From: Pseudomonas zanjanensis
Lineage (GTDB): Bacteria > Pseudomonadota > Gammaproteobacteria > Pseudomonadales > Pseudomonadaceae
Assembly (NCBI RefSeq): GCF_014268745.2
Contig: NZ_JABWRB020000001.1
Location: 1,488,001 to 1,552,000 of the forward strand
Direction: 5' to 3'
DNA length: 64,000 nt
The notes under the pieces: model-generated
The model's input: only the letters and a program-made list of their open reading frames with translations
What the model was told of the DNA's origin: nothing
The model's database searches: none
Shown here: in pieces, positions 26,640-35,911 of the stretch
How positions within the stretch are numbered: the first letter of the stretch is position 1
Layout: each line of letters starts with the position of its first letter
Translations under genes and position numbers: made by a program

Positions 26640-28127
26640 TCAGTAGCGGATCATCACCGATTTCAGTTCGGTGTAGTCATCGATGAATGCACTGCCAAAT
26701 TCACGGCCCATCCCGGAAGATTTGCTGCCGCCAAATGGCACGGCCGGGTCGAGCAGGGTGTGCATGTTCACCCATACGGTGCCGGCTTCGATGGCGGGAA
26801 CCATGCGCAGGGCCTTGCCCAGGTCGTTGGTCCAGAGGCTGGCGCTGAGGCCGTAGGGCGTGTCGTTCATCAGTTCCAGCAGTTCTTCCTCAGTGTCGTA
26901 AGGAAAAAAAGTGGCGATCGGGCCGAAGGTCTCTTCGTTGAGCAGGCTGTCGTCGCGGCGGTTGGCGAGGATGATGGTCGGCTCGACGTAGCAACCCGGC
27001 CCCTCGATCAGCTTGCCGCCATGGACGATGGTGTTGTTCTGTGCGCGGGCCTTGGCGAAGAATTCCGCCAGTTTGTGCTGGTGCTGGTGGTTGGTCACCG
27101 GGCCGAATTCGGTGCGTTCGTCCAGGGGCGAGCCAATGGTGAGTTTACTCAAGCGCTGGGCCAGTTTGTCCATGATCGACTCGATCTGCGAGCGATGGAC
27201 GAAGAACCGTTCCGCCGCCGCGCAGATTTGTCCCGAATGCAGGAAGCCCGCCTCGATGATGCCGTTGACCGCCACCTCGGGATCGATATCACGCAGGAAC
27301 CCCGCGGCATTCTTCCCGCCCAGTTCCAAGGTCGCACGGGTCAACCCGGCGCCCATGGCCGCCTGGCCCACCGCCAGGCCGGTGGGCACGGAACCGGTGA
27401 ATGACACCTTATTGGTCCCAGGATGCTCGATCAGTCCTTTGCCCACCTGGCCGCCACCGGTCAATACGTTCAGGGCACCGGCCGGCAGCCCGGCTTCCAT
27501 GGCCAGTTCAGCGATGCGCAGGATGGTCAGCGGGGTGAACTCGCTGGGCTTGATGATGATGCTGCAGCCGGTGACCAGGGCCGAGGCCAGTTTCCAGATG
27601 GCGATCATGGTGGAAAAATTCCACGGTACGATACCGACCACCACCCCGACCGGTTCACGCAAGGTGAACGCGGTGTAGCGTTCCCCGGCGAAGGACGGCA
27701 ACGAGGGGGTGATCGTCTCGCCACCGATCTTGGTCGCCCAGCCGGCGTAGTAACGCAGGAAGTGCGCGGCCTGGTCGACTTCGAAGGCCCGGGAGATGTG
27801 GATGATCTTCCCCGACTGGCAGGTTTCGATCTGCGCCAGTTCTTCGCGGTTGCGCTCCAACAGGTCCGCCAACTTGAGCAGCACATGGCCGCGAACCGCT
27901 GGCGCGGTTTGCGACCATTGCTTGAAACCGCGACGGGACGAATCCACCGCCGCATCGATGTCGCCGGGGGCGGCGTCGCTGACCTGGGCGATGACTTGGC
28001 CGGTGGCGGGGTTGACGACGTCCAACGTCTGGCGGCTCTGGCTTTCGACGTAGCCACCGTCGATGAACAGGGCGTGATGTCTAGCGAGGAAGGCTTCGAC
28101 CTGAGGCAGCAGGGCAATATCGCTCAT
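26640..28127 (-). CDS. feaB: Aldehyde dehydrogenase, phenylacetaldehyde dehydrogenase (FeaB) type
   Basis: 495 aa from the ATG at 28127; the longer frame upstream is spurious. NAD-dependent aldehyde dehydrogenase: PWNFSTM region, catalytic Glu in LELGGKN, catalytic Cys in SGQICAA, C-terminal PFGGSKSSGMGREFG. The opening (LPQVEAFLARHHALFIDGG) and the ending (TVWVNMHTLLDPAVPFGG) closely recall E. coli FeaB, which oxidises phenylacetaldehyde to phenylacetate. A FeaR-like regulator lies about 5 kb away. It may oxidise 4-hydroxyphenylacetaldehyde and so feed the adjacent 4-HPA pathway. Confidence 0.82.
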   Translation of the reverse strand: MSDIALLPQVEAFLARHHALFIDGGYVESQSRQTLDVVNPATGQVIAQVSDAAPGDIDAAVDSSRRGFKQWSQTAPAVRGHVLLKLADLLERNREELAQIETCQSGKIIHISRAFEVDQAAHFLRYYAGWATKIGGETITPSLPSFAGERYTAFTLREPVGVVVGIVPWNFSTMIAIWKLASALVTGCSIIIKPSEFTPLTILRIAELAMEAGLPAGALNVLTGGGQVGKGLIEHPGTNKVSFTGSVPTGLAVGQAAMGAGLTRATLELGGKNAAGFLRDIDPEVAVNGIIEAGFLHSGQICAAAERFFVHRSQIESIMDKLAQRLSKLTIGSPLDERTEFGPVTNHQHQHKLAEFFAKARAQNNTIVHGGKLIEGPGCYVEPTIILANRRDDSLLNEETFGPIATFFPYDTEEELLELMNDTPYGLSASLWTNDLGKALRMVPAIEAGTVWVNMHTLLDPAVPFGGSKSSGMGREFGSAFIDDYTELKSVMIRY

Positions 28128-28335
28128 GAGGGTTTCCTGATCGCGAACAAGGGAAAGCCCGAGGGTAATCCCGGCGCCACCGCCCGGCTTGACTGTGCCT
28201 GCCGCGCGGTATGTCTGTGGCTGCCAGCCCGAGCGATTGGCAGCCAGGAGCAAGGTCCTGTGCAGCCAGGGACAAGCCAGCCTGGCCGGTTTGCGATCAG
28301 ATTCGGTTTTGACTTGATGGGCAAAGGGGCGGGCG

Positions 28336-29295
28336 ATGTTTCTCCAGACCAACAAACAGAAATTGGCGTTGATTGCCCAGGTGCAGCGTGTGCTGGCCGG
28401 TGAAAGGCAGGCCACGCCGATGCTCGATGCGTATCCGCCACTGCGGACGGTCCTTGAACAGTATGCGGGGCAAATGGCGAGCGTCGCCGCGCGGTTGCAC
28501 CAGGCCGAGGCACAAGTGCAAGCGCAAACCTTGCGCTGGCAGCAAAGCGAGCATGAGTTGCACCTGGCTCGCCAGCAACTGGAGCAAGCCCGCGAGCGGG
28601 AGCAGGTGCTTGAGGTTCGCCTGGATGAACACTGCCAGCGGTTGCATCAGCATCGGCAGGACACGCAGATCTGGGAGCTGTTGCAGTCGACCCTGACGGA
28701 AGGCTGCTGGGACATTACCGTGGTCGACGGCGATCTCCAGCACCCGGCCAGTGGCATGCGTTTTTCCAGTCAGTTCCGTGCGCTGCTGGGGTACGGTCCT
28801 GACGACCTGCCCGACGGCTGGGATGCCCAGGTCGGCATCACCCACCCGGACGACCTGCCGAAGATCATGGCCATTTTCGACCGCGAGATTCTCGGTTCCC
28901 AGGGCAGCGGCGAATACGTCTTCGAATACCGCATGCGTCACAAGAGCCGGGATTACATCTGGTGCCGCGAACGCGGTCGGGCGGTACGTGACCCCCATGG
29001 GCAACTGGTGCGGGTCATCGGTGCGGTGCGTGATATCAGCGATGAGCGCTCGGCCCAGTCCACCCACCAGCGCATGCTGGAACAGAACCAGTTGACCTAC
29101 GCCCAGATTGCCACGGTGGTGGGGGTGATCAAGGGCATTGCCGACCAGACCAATCTGCTCGCCTTGAACGCCGCGATCGAAGCGGCCAGGGCCGGAGATG
29201 TCGGGCGCGGTTTCTCGGTGGTGGCCGATGAGGTGCGCAAGCTGGCGCAAAGCACCCGGCAGGCAACCCATCAGATCCAGACCATGTTGCAGTAG
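28336..29295 (+). CDS. Soluble PAS-domain chemoreceptor with short signalling domain
   Basis: 319 aa with no transmembrane segment. An N-terminal coiled coil (about residues 40-105) is followed by a PAS domain (about 125-250, with [18 protein letters not shown] and a PAC end [12 protein letters not shown]), then a short chemoreceptor tip, [20 protein letters not shown] through [14 protein letters not shown]. The signalling hairpin is much shorter than usual and ends at about residue 319. It probably signals to CheA/CheW from the cytoplasm, like Aer-type or BdlA-type proteins. It is divergent from feaB by 208 bp and may sense related metabolites or redox state. Confidence 0.85.
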   Translation: MFLQTNKQKLALIAQVQRVLAGERQATPMLDAYPPLRTVLEQYAGQMASVAARLHQAEAQVQAQTLRWQQSEHELHLARQQLEQAREREQVLEVRLDEHCQRLHQHRQDTQIWELLQSTLTEGCWDITVVDGDLQHPASGMRFSSQFRALLGYGPDDLPDGWDAQVGITHPDDLPKIMAIFDREILGSQGSGEYVFEYRMRHKSRDYIWCRERGRAVRDPHGQLVRVIGAVRDISDERSAQSTHQRMLEQNQLTYAQIATVVGVIKGIADQTNLLALNAAIEAARAGDVGRGFSVVADEVRKLAQSTRQATHQIQTMLQ

Positions 29296-29392
29296 GAGCT
29301 GACGAGTGCAACGAGGCTGCGATCTTCCCAAAGACACTTGCATCGAAAGCGAAAAATCAAAAGATCGCAGCCTGCGGCAGCTCCTACGGTCG
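29293..29392. repeat. Third-class palindromic repeat (GTAGGAGCTG / GATCGCAGCC type)
   Basis: Inverted arms AGGAGCTG...GAGGCTGCGATCTT and AAGATCGCAGCCTGCGGCAGCTCCTAC between the convergent chemoreceptor and porin genes. It differs in sequence from the GTGGGAGCG and TGTGGCGAGG classes. A copy nested inside a second-class repeat is found at 41908-42021. Confidence 0.85.
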
Positions 29393-29397
29393 GCCTG

Positions 29398-30726
29398 TCA
29401 GAACGGAACCGCCACCACCAACTGGCTGTAGACGTTAGTGCCATTGCCGCCGACCTGATTGCCCCCGTTGTCCGCATCCTTCTCAGGCTTGTACAGACCC
29501 ACCAGCGGCGTGACGATCAGGTGTTCATTCACCGCCCATTCCACGTAAAGGTCCAGCTCCCGGGCATCGAGGTTCAGCGCTTGGCGGCTGTGCAGGGTCT
29601 GGTAGTCGAAGAACAGCGCGCCAAGGGTCACGTTTTCCGCCGGCTTGAGCTTGAGGCCGACGTGCTGGATGGCGGTGTTGCTGTTGAAGGGCCCGGCGTA
29701 GTTGCCCGCCACTTCACCCTGGAACCAGGTGCCGTAGCCACGGTTCTGGCCGTTGAACATCGAGTCCCAATCCTTGGAATAGCGGCTGTAGCGATAGGTC
29801 AGGTCCGGCGTCCAGGGCAGGTCGGCGAAGGTGTAGCCGGCTTCGGCGTACCAGGCTTTCTCCGGGCCCGCGTCCTTGTCCTGCCAGGCGTACTCGAAGG
29901 AGAAATGGGCATTTTCGATGCCGGCATTGCCGGCGCCACGCAGGCTGTAGATGTCCATGCCGTCGCGCTGTTTCTGGAAGTCGCTGGCGTAGCGGTCGTC
30001 GACATCGAGGCCATGGATATAGGTCAGCCCCAGGGTGCCCGGTGCGGCGGTGTATTCCAGGGTGCCGGCGGCCATTTCGGTGTTGGCCTGGGCGCGGTTG
30101 TCGGACTTGATCCACATCAGGCTGCCATGCACGCCGTCCTTGCCGCCCAGGCGCACGACGGCGGTTTCGTCGAAGGCATGCCGGGCCGCCAGGTAATAGG
30201 CGCCGCCGCGGTTGAGTTCGCCATCGGCCACGCCTTTGCCCAGGTTCAGGCCGTCGTCATTGATGATGAAACCGTCGCCGAGGGTAATCACTTGGCGGCC
30301 GTAGGACAGGTCGACACCGTCCTTGCCCAATGCCGGGAACAAGTCCCCCGAGCGCCAGCCGGCAAAGGCTTCGTCGAACTGGGTGGTGCGTTCGGAGCCA
30401 TCGCTCAGGCCGGCCGCATCGCCATCGCCCCAAGTGCCGGAGCTGACCAGATTGGCCGTCCCGTAGACACTGCCCAGGCCGCCGAGTGTCTGGTCGATAC
30501 TCAGGCCATACTTGATGAAGCCTTCGCGCCAGCTCGAACCACCGGTGGTGCCGTCATAGTTCTTGCGGCTGTTGAACAGCCCGTAGACCGCCAGGAAGTT
30601 ACCGGTGACGGTGGTGTCTTCGTCGGCGTAAAGCTCATAGGCCTGGGCCGATGAGTCGGCGCCCAGCAGGGCGATGCCCAAACCGATGGCGTTGCGCAGC
30701 AAAGGTGTACGGCGTGTGTGCTCCAT
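29398..30726 (-). CDS. Outer-membrane porin-like beta-barrel protein
   Basis: 442 aa from 30726. The signal peptide runs through LGIALLGADSSAQA. The mature protein alternates short hydrophobic strands rich in Tyr, Gly and Asp with turns and ends in a terminal Phe (QLVVAVPF), as beta-barrel proteins do. It resembles substrate-specific porins found beside catabolic genes in Pseudomonas. It is divergent from the APC permease gene and probably brings the same substrate across the outer membrane. The substrate is unknown. Confidence 0.75.
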   Translation of the reverse strand: MEHTRRTPLLRNAIGLGIALLGADSSAQAYELYADEDTTVTGNFLAVYGLFNSRKNYDGTTGGSSWREGFIKYGLSIDQTLGGLGSVYGTANLVSSGTWGDGDAAGLSDGSERTTQFDEAFAGWRSGDLFPALGKDGVDLSYGRQVITLGDGFIINDDGLNLGKGVADGELNRGGAYYLAARHAFDETAVVRLGGKDGVHGSLMWIKSDNRAQANTEMAAGTLEYTAAPGTLGLTYIHGLDVDDRYASDFQKQRDGMDIYSLRGAGNAGIENAHFSFEYAWQDKDAGPEKAWYAEAGYTFADLPWTPDLTYRYSRYSKDWDSMFNGQNRGYGTWFQGEVAGNYAGPFNSNTAIQHVGLKLKPAENVTLGALFFDYQTLHSRQALNLDARELDLYVEWAVNEHLIVTPLVGLYKPEKDADNGGNQVGGNGTNVYSQLVVAVPF

Positions 30727-31018
30727 GGTGGATTCCCCAGTGTGATAGGACAGCAGAGCGCGCATTAAAGGGAGCGGCACCCGGGGAAGTCTTTCACCTG
30801 CCTGCCAAGGAGTTGACCCAGGCCGCCAGCGTGGCGGTGTTGGCAGGCAGCAACAAAACCACCGGCAGACATGGGCAAGACGCCTGGGGCGGGGCGGCGC
30901 AGAGTAAGGCTGCACGCAACGCCGTTTCGATCAGGGACCGGTAGGGGAAGGCATGATCGCCGGGTCCTGGACGGCTGTGGCATCCATACTAAAAATGCGC
31001 TTTCGAGGACCTTGCACC

Positions 31019-32518
31019 ATGTCGATCAATGACAGGCTCACCGAGCACTTGAACCGGGGTTCGGTGGGTTTTCCCACCGCGTTGGCCAGCACCATTGGCC
31101 TGATCATGGCAAGCCCCGTGATTCTCACCGCGACCATGGGCTTTGGCATCGGCGGCAGCGCCTTTGCCATGGCGATGCTGATCGCCGTGGTGATGATGCT
31201 GGCCCAGGCGACGACGTTCGCCGAGGCCGCGTCGATTCTTCCCACCACCGGCTCGGTCTATGACTACATCAACTGTGGCATGGGCCGTTTCTTCGCGATT
31301 ACCGGCACCTTGTCGGCCTATCTGATAGTCCATGTGTTCGCCGGCACCGCCGAGACCATCCTGGCCGGGGTCATGGCCCTGGTGAACTTCGAGCACCTCA
31401 ACACCCTGGCCGAATCGGCGGGCGGTTCCTGGTTGCTGGGCGTGGGCTTCGTGGTGGTGTTTGGCGTGCTCAATGCGTTCGGCGTCAGCGCCTTTGGCCG
31501 GGCGGAGATCATCCTGACATTCGGCATGTGGACCACCCTGATGGTGTTCGGCGTGTTGGGCCTGATCGCCGCGCCGGCGGTGGAGCTGGAGGGCTGGTTC
31601 GGCGCCTCCGTGGTGGGCACCGATCTGGTCACGGTGTTGTCGTTGGTGGGCATGGCCATGTTCATGTTCGTCGGCTGCGAATTCGTCACGCCCCTGGCGC
31701 CGGACCTGCGCAATTCCGCCCGGAGCATGCCCCGGGCGATGATGCTGGGCTTGTTCAGCGTCGCCACCTGCATGTTCATCTACGGTGCGGCAATGAAGCG
31801 CCAGGTGGAAAACGTGCTGCTCGATGCCACCAGCGGCGTGCATCTGCTGGACACCCCCATGGCGATTCCACGGTTCGCCGAACAGGTCATGGGCGATATC
31901 GGCCCGATGTGGCTGGGCATCGGCTTTCTGTTCGCCGGTGCGGCGACCATCAACACCTTGATGGCGGGCGTGCCACGGATTCTCTACGGCATGGCGGTGG
32001 ACGGCGCATTGCCGAAGGTCTTCACTTATTTGCATCCTCGCTTCAAGACACCGCTGTTGTGCATCCTGGTGGCGATGCTGATTCCTTGCCTGCATGCGTG
32101 GTGGCTGGGCGGCAATCCCGACAACATCATGCACCTGGTGTTGGCGGCGGTGTGCGCCTGGAGTTTTGCCTACCTGTTGGTGACCGTGTCGGTGGTCAGC
32201 CTGCGGATTCGTCGCCCTGATCTGCCACGGGCCTATCGCTCACCGTGGTTCCCGTTGCCGCAGATCCTGTCCAGTGTCGGCATCTTGCTGGGCATGTGGT
32301 TTATCACGCCGCCCGGCATGAATCCGGCGGACATCTACGTGCCCTTCGCGGTGATGCTCGGCGGCACCGCGGCGTACGCCTTGTTCTGGACCCTGGTGGT
32401 GCAGAAGGTCAATCCATTCAAGCCAGCGTCGGTGGAAGACGTGCTGGCCAAGGAGTTTTCCCATGAGCCAGGGCAACCTGCGGGCGAGTTTGTCGACCCT
32501 GCTGCAAAAGCTGTCTGA
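31019..32518 (+). CDS. APC-family amino acid/amine permease
   Basis: 499 aa from the ATG at 31019, preceded by GAGG. About twelve hydrophobic segments; the first contains TALASTIGLIMASPVILTAT, typical of amino acid-polyamine-organocation carriers, and LAPDLRNSARSMPRAMMLG matches the cytoplasmic loop after TM6. It imports an amino acid or amine across the inner membrane. The DUF3156 gene begins inside its 3' end, so the two are co-translated. Its neighbours (porin, FeaB, FeaR, FAD oxidase) suggest an amine substrate. Confidence 0.88.
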   Translation: MSINDRLTEHLNRGSVGFPTALASTIGLIMASPVILTATMGFGIGGSAFAMAMLIAVVMMLAQATTFAEAASILPTTGSVYDYINCGMGRFFAITGTLSAYLIVHVFAGTAETILAGVMALVNFEHLNTLAESAGGSWLLGVGFVVVFGVLNAFGVSAFGRAEIILTFGMWTTLMVFGVLGLIAAPAVELEGWFGASVVGTDLVTVLSLVGMAMFMFVGCEFVTPLAPDLRNSARSMPRAMMLGLFSVATCMFIYGAAMKRQVENVLLDATSGVHLLDTPMAIPRFAEQVMGDIGPMWLGIGFLFAGAATINTLMAGVPRILYGMAVDGALPKVFTYLHPRFKTPLLCILVAMLIPCLHAWWLGGNPDNIMHLVLAAVCAWSFAYLLVTVSVVSLRIRRPDLPRAYRSPWFPLPQILSSVGILLGMWFITPPGMNPADIYVPFAVMLGGTAAYALFWTLVVQKVNPFKPASVEDVLAKEFSHEPGQPAGEFVDPAAKAV

Positions 32519-33083
32519 GGTATTCAGCGCCCAGCGCGCCCCGGCCGGGTATCGGCCCGGGGTGACCTTGGAACACGTGCGGCGCAACCTCGCATTGGCG
32601 CGATTCGAGCTCACAGCCCCGACCGTCGCCACGGCAGTCACCGACGACGGCAGCTTGCAGTTGGAAATTGTCGAGCGCACCGAATCGCAGTTGTTGATGC
32701 ACCTGGTGATGACCGAATTCGTGCTACGCCTGCCTGCTTCCCGAGAGGGCACGGCGCGCCTGGAATTGCACCACGGCGGGGCTGTCCGGCGCAGTGGCAT
32801 TCGTTGCCGGCAGCGGGACGGGCGCAGTGGCCTGGCGGCCATGCTACAGGCGGCCGTGGAGAAGGACCGCGTGTTGTATCAGGCCCTCATGCCGCTGGAT
32901 TTCAAGCGGCTGCGCATCGATCTGCAGGGCCGCCAGTGGTGCGTGCGCCTGGAACACATGGGCGGTAGCGAAGTGGTCAATCGCATGCCGGCCTTTCGTC
33001 GCTATATCCCGTTGAGCCGCGAGCAGCGCGGCGTCCTTCTGGCGACCTTGAGCGGCCTGCAACGGGTACTGGCAACGCTCTGA
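32463..33083 (+). CDS. DUF3156-like protein coupled to the APC permease
   Basis: 206 aa, beginning 56 bp inside the end of the permease gene in another frame, with its own ATG after AGGAG. Soluble, basic and Arg/Leu-rich, with no signal peptide or membrane span. I assign it tentatively to DUF3156 from general resemblance and its partnership with an APC permease. The function is unknown. The coupling suggests an accessory role for the transporter or its substrate. Confidence 0.7.
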   Translation: MSQGNLRASLSTLLQKLSEVFSAQRAPAGYRPGVTLEHVRRNLALARFELTAPTVATAVTDDGSLQLEIVERTESQLLMHLVMTEFVLRLPASREGTARLELHHGGAVRRSGIRCRQRDGRSGLAAMLQAAVEKDRVLYQALMPLDFKRLRIDLQGRQWCVRLEHMGGSEVVNRMPAFRRYIPLSREQRGVLLATLSGLQRVLATL

Positions 33084-33153
33084 TTCTGCTGCGCTGCCCC
33101 TGGCATCATTCCTGCTACTGCTCTGGCGATCAGGTACTTGTTGCGCGCATATA

Positions 33154-33167
33154 GATAACATGTTAAC
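33154..33167. promoter_or_regulatory. HpaR-like operator near-match before feaR
   Basis: GATAA-CATG-TTAAC, with a core TAACATGTTA that is a perfect palindrome, differs by one base from the GTTAA-N4-TTAAC sites in the hpa locus. It lies 41 bp before the preferred feaR start. Binding by HpaR is inferred only. Confidence 0.4.
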
Positions 33168-33207
33168 TATTGCCGCACAAAAACAAAAAGCCACTGCGGA
33201 GAATGCC

Positions 33208-34170
33208 ATGAGCATGCAACAGGTTGGGCAGGACGGTCTGGACACCTGGAACCGGGATCTGCGGGCGACTTGCGGCCACTTCGATACCGAGCTGGCCTTC
33301 AATCGCGCGCTGTTCATTGGTGAAGTGTCGAATTTTCATCGGGGAGGCCTTGCCCTCGCCAACCTGCGGACCAATGCCGGTAACATCAAGCGTCACTCCC
33401 CCAACGCCGATCATGATGATGACCAGGATTGCCTCCTGGTCAGCCAGCGCAGCGGCTACTGCCGCATTACCCAGAACGGCCGGAGCATCCAGTTGGCGCC
33501 CGGTGAACTGTTGTTGATGGATTCGGCAGGCGCGCTTGAGATCACCCCGTTCGGCCTGATCGAGCACGCGGTGCTGTCCTTGTCTCGCCAGGACGTGTCG
33601 CGGCAACTGGGCGGGGAAACCAAGACCTTTGGCAAGGTCTCGTCCAGCAAGGCGTGTGGGCGGATGCTGCATGTATTGATGGATCAACTGTGCAAGGACA
33701 CACCCGACGGCGAGGGCGCGGCGGGCGAGGGTGAAGCCTTGCACAGTGCCTTCGTTTCTCTGTTGGGCTCGGCCCTGGAACAGGGTAGCGATGGTCGTGA
33801 CGAAGGGGTGGCGTTGCAGGGCAGCCATTTGCGCAGCTATGTCCAGAAGGTCATCGACGAATCACTTACCCAGCCAGGCCTCAGCCCCGTGGGCCTGGCC
33901 AATCGGCTGAATATTTCGGTGCGGCATCTGTATCGTTTGTTCGAAGAACAGGATGACAGCGTGTGTCGCTACATCCAGCGAGCCCGGCTCAAGCGCAGCG
34001 CCGATGACCTGATCAACCCGTTCCTGCGGGACGAGTCCATTACCTCGATCGCCTACAAGTGGGGCTTCACCGATTCGGCGCATTTCAGCCGTTCGTTCAA
34101 GAAGCAGTTCGAGCAGTCGCCCAAGGCGTTTCGTTCCAGTCGTTTGCAGGTGGGGCAGGGGGTGGCTTGA
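33208..34170 (+). CDS. feaR: AraC-family regulator, FeaR-like
   Basis: 320 aa from the ATG at 33208 (MSMQQ), which has a GGAG site 7 nt upstream; the frame also opens at 33160. The N-terminal domain has the AraC-binding-domain-like pattern of FeaR/NorR-type activators (DCLLVSQRSGYCRITQNGRS, LAPGELLLMDS). The C-terminal AraC domain contains VGLANRLNISVRHLYRLFEE and ITSIAYKWGFTDSAHFSRSF. FeaR activates aromatic amine oxidase and phenylacetaldehyde dehydrogenase genes, which fits the FeaB-like gene in this region. Confidence 0.78.
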   Translation: MSMQQVGQDGLDTWNRDLRATCGHFDTELAFNRALFIGEVSNFHRGGLALANLRTNAGNIKRHSPNADHDDDQDCLLVSQRSGYCRITQNGRSIQLAPGELLLMDSAGALEITPFGLIEHAVLSLSRQDVSRQLGGETKTFGKVSSSKACGRMLHVLMDQLCKDTPDGEGAAGEGEALHSAFVSLLGSALEQGSDGRDEGVALQGSHLRSYVQKVIDESLTQPGLSPVGLANRLNISVRHLYRLFEEQDDSVCRYIQRARLKRSADDLINPFLRDESITSIAYKWGFTDSAHFSRSFKKQFEQSPKAFRSSRLQVGQGVA

Positions 34171-34206
34171 GTGGATATATCCAATAGCTTTGCAGTCTGA
34201 ACCAGC

Positions 34207-34305
34207 GCTTTCGCGAGCAAGCCCGCTCCCACAAAGGGATTTGTGATGAGCATGATTTTTGGATGACATTGGAAAGTGTGGGAGCGGGCTTGCTCGCGAA
34301 GGCGG
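34207..34305. repeat. Two outward-facing REP arms
   Basis: A right-type arm (TCGCGAGCAAGCCCGCTCCCAC, 34211-34232) followed by a left-type arm (GTGGGAGCGGGCTTGCTCGCG, 34279-34299), the reverse of the normal pair order. It lies between the convergent feaR and SDR genes. Confidence 0.88.
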
Positions 34306-34350
34306 TGTTACATTCACCACCATCGTCAGCAAGGCACCGCTCCCGTAGGT

Positions 34351-35118
34351 TCAAACCTCCGGCAAAGTCGAACCCCCATCCACCACCAACGTCTGCCCAG
34401 TCACATAGCCAGCCAGGCTCGACGCCAGGAACAACATGGCCCCGGCGATGTCGCTCGGTTGGCCCAAACGACCCAGCGGTACTCGGCGGGCGATGTCCTG
34501 GTTGACCTCGTCGTCGCCCAGGTTGGCCATGGCCGGTGTGGCGATCATGCCCGGTTCAACCCCGTTGACGCGGACATTCTCGGCCGCCAGTTCCAGCGCG
34601 GCGTTGCGAATGAAACCATTGACCCCGGCCTTGGAGGCCGCGTAGTGGCTGAGCCCCGGATACGCCACCCGCGGGCCGGTGACCGAGGAGGTCACCAGCA
34701 CGCAGCCCCGGCCCTGGCGCCGGAACATCGGCAATGCGGCCTGGGTCAGCCAGAACAGCGCCGACAGGTTCACCGCCAGCGTTCGTTGCAGTATCGCCGG
34801 GGTGATCTCGGCGAACGGCGTCAGCGGAAAATACCCGGCGTTGTGCACCAGGATGTCCAGCCGCCCCAAGCGTTGTTCCAGCGCGGTCATCATGTCGAAG
34901 ATCGCCGTTGCGTCGGCCAGGTCAACCGCCACTGCTTGCACCTGACAGCCCACGGCGGTCAATTCGCCGGCCACTGCTTCGGCCCGGGCCAGGCCCAGGT
35001 CGGCAATCACCACGCGAGCGCCGCGCAGGGCAAACGCTTCAACGATGGCCCGGCCAATACCTTGTGCGCCGCCCGTGACCAGTACGGTCTGGCCGCTGAA
35101 ATCCAGATCGTCAGGCAT
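34351..35118 (-). CDS. SDR-family oxidoreductase (third gene of moaF operon)
   Basis: 255 aa from 35118. Classical SDR: TGGAQGIG near residue 17, HNAG near 92, Ser in TSSVTG and YAASK near 160, C-terminus TLVVDGGSTLPEV. It overlaps the preceding SDR gene by 8 bp. With MoaF and the other SDR it probably oxidises or reduces an intermediate of amine or amino-alcohol breakdown; the substrate is not visible. Confidence 0.86.
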   Translation of the reverse strand: MPDDLDFSGQTVLVTGGAQGIGRAIVEAFALRGARVVIADLGLARAEAVAGELTAVGCQVQAVAVDLADATAIFDMMTALEQRLGRLDILVHNAGYFPLTPFAEITPAILQRTLAVNLSALFWLTQAALPMFRRQGRGCVLVTSSVTGPRVAYPGLSHYAASKAGVNGFIRNAALELAAENVRVNGVEPGMIATPAMANLGDDEVNQDIARRVPLGRLGQPSDIAGAMLFLASSLAGYVTGQTLVVDGGSTLPEV

Positions 35119-35911
35119 CGCGGGCCTCCATCCGGCTGAAGGCCAGGGTCGGCACGTCGACGATGCTGGAGCCGCCATCGGCCACCAGCGTCGCCCCGGT
35201 GATGATCGACGCATCAGGCGAGGCCAGGAAACGGCAGACGTTGGCGATTTCCTCCGCGCTGGCCGGCCTGCGCAACGGCACGTCGGCGCAGACCCGGTCG
35301 TAGGCCTGCTGCAACGTTTCGCCATGGAACTGCATCAATGCCTGCATTTCTTCATCGGCCATGGGGGTGCGCACCCAGCCTGGGCAGACCGCATTGACCC
35401 GTACGCCGTGAGGCCCGTAATCCCTTGCCAGAGAGCGGTTGAGGCCGAGCAACGCATGCTTGGCGGTGGTGTAGCCGCACACGTGGGGGCCTGCCGCCAA
35501 TGACGCGATGGAGGCGATCAGCACGATGTTGCCGGCGCTTTCCTGCAACAGAGGCAGGCACGCCCGGGCGCTGTAGAAAGCGCTGTCGAGATTGCTGCGC
35601 AGGGCGGCTTCCCAGGTCGATGGCTGAGTCTCGGTGGCGCTGCCCATGCCCAAGCCGCCGGCACAGGCCAGCAACACGTCGAGTCGGCCGTAACGCGCGT
35701 GAATCTGCTCGATGAAGCTGTCCCAGGTGCTCGGGCAGGCCGCATCGCCCACCAACACCAAGCCACCGATGTCCTCGGCGAGTGCTTCCAGGGGTTCGCG
35801 GCGGCGGCCGATCAGCACCAGGTTGGCGCCTTCGCCGGCATACAGCCGGGCGCAAGCGGCACCGATGCCGGTGCCGGCACCGGTGATCACCACGGTGCGT
35901 GAGTCAGGCAT
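35111..35911 (-). CDS. SDR-family oxidoreductase (second gene of moaF operon)
   Basis: 266 aa from 35911. TGAGTGIG near residue 12, CAGG in place of the usual NNAG, Ser in IASIAS and YTTAK near 150. It overlaps the moaF-like gene before it by 8 bp and the SDR after it by 8 bp, so all three are one tightly coupled operon. It is analogous in position to the MoaE dehydrogenase of the Klebsiella monoamine regulon, but orthology is not shown. Confidence 0.86.
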   Translation of the reverse strand: MPDSRTVVITGAGTGIGAACARLYAGEGANLVLIGRRREPLEALAEDIGGLVLVGDAACPSTWDSFIEQIHARYGRLDVLLACAGGLGMGSATETQPSTWEAALRSNLDSAFYSARACLPLLQESAGNIVLIASIASLAAGPHVCGYTTAKHALLGLNRSLARDYGPHGVRVNAVCPGWVRTPMADEEMQALMQFHGETLQQAYDRVCADVPLRRPASAEEIANVCRFLASPDASIITGATLVADGGSSIVDVPTLAFSRMEARDA

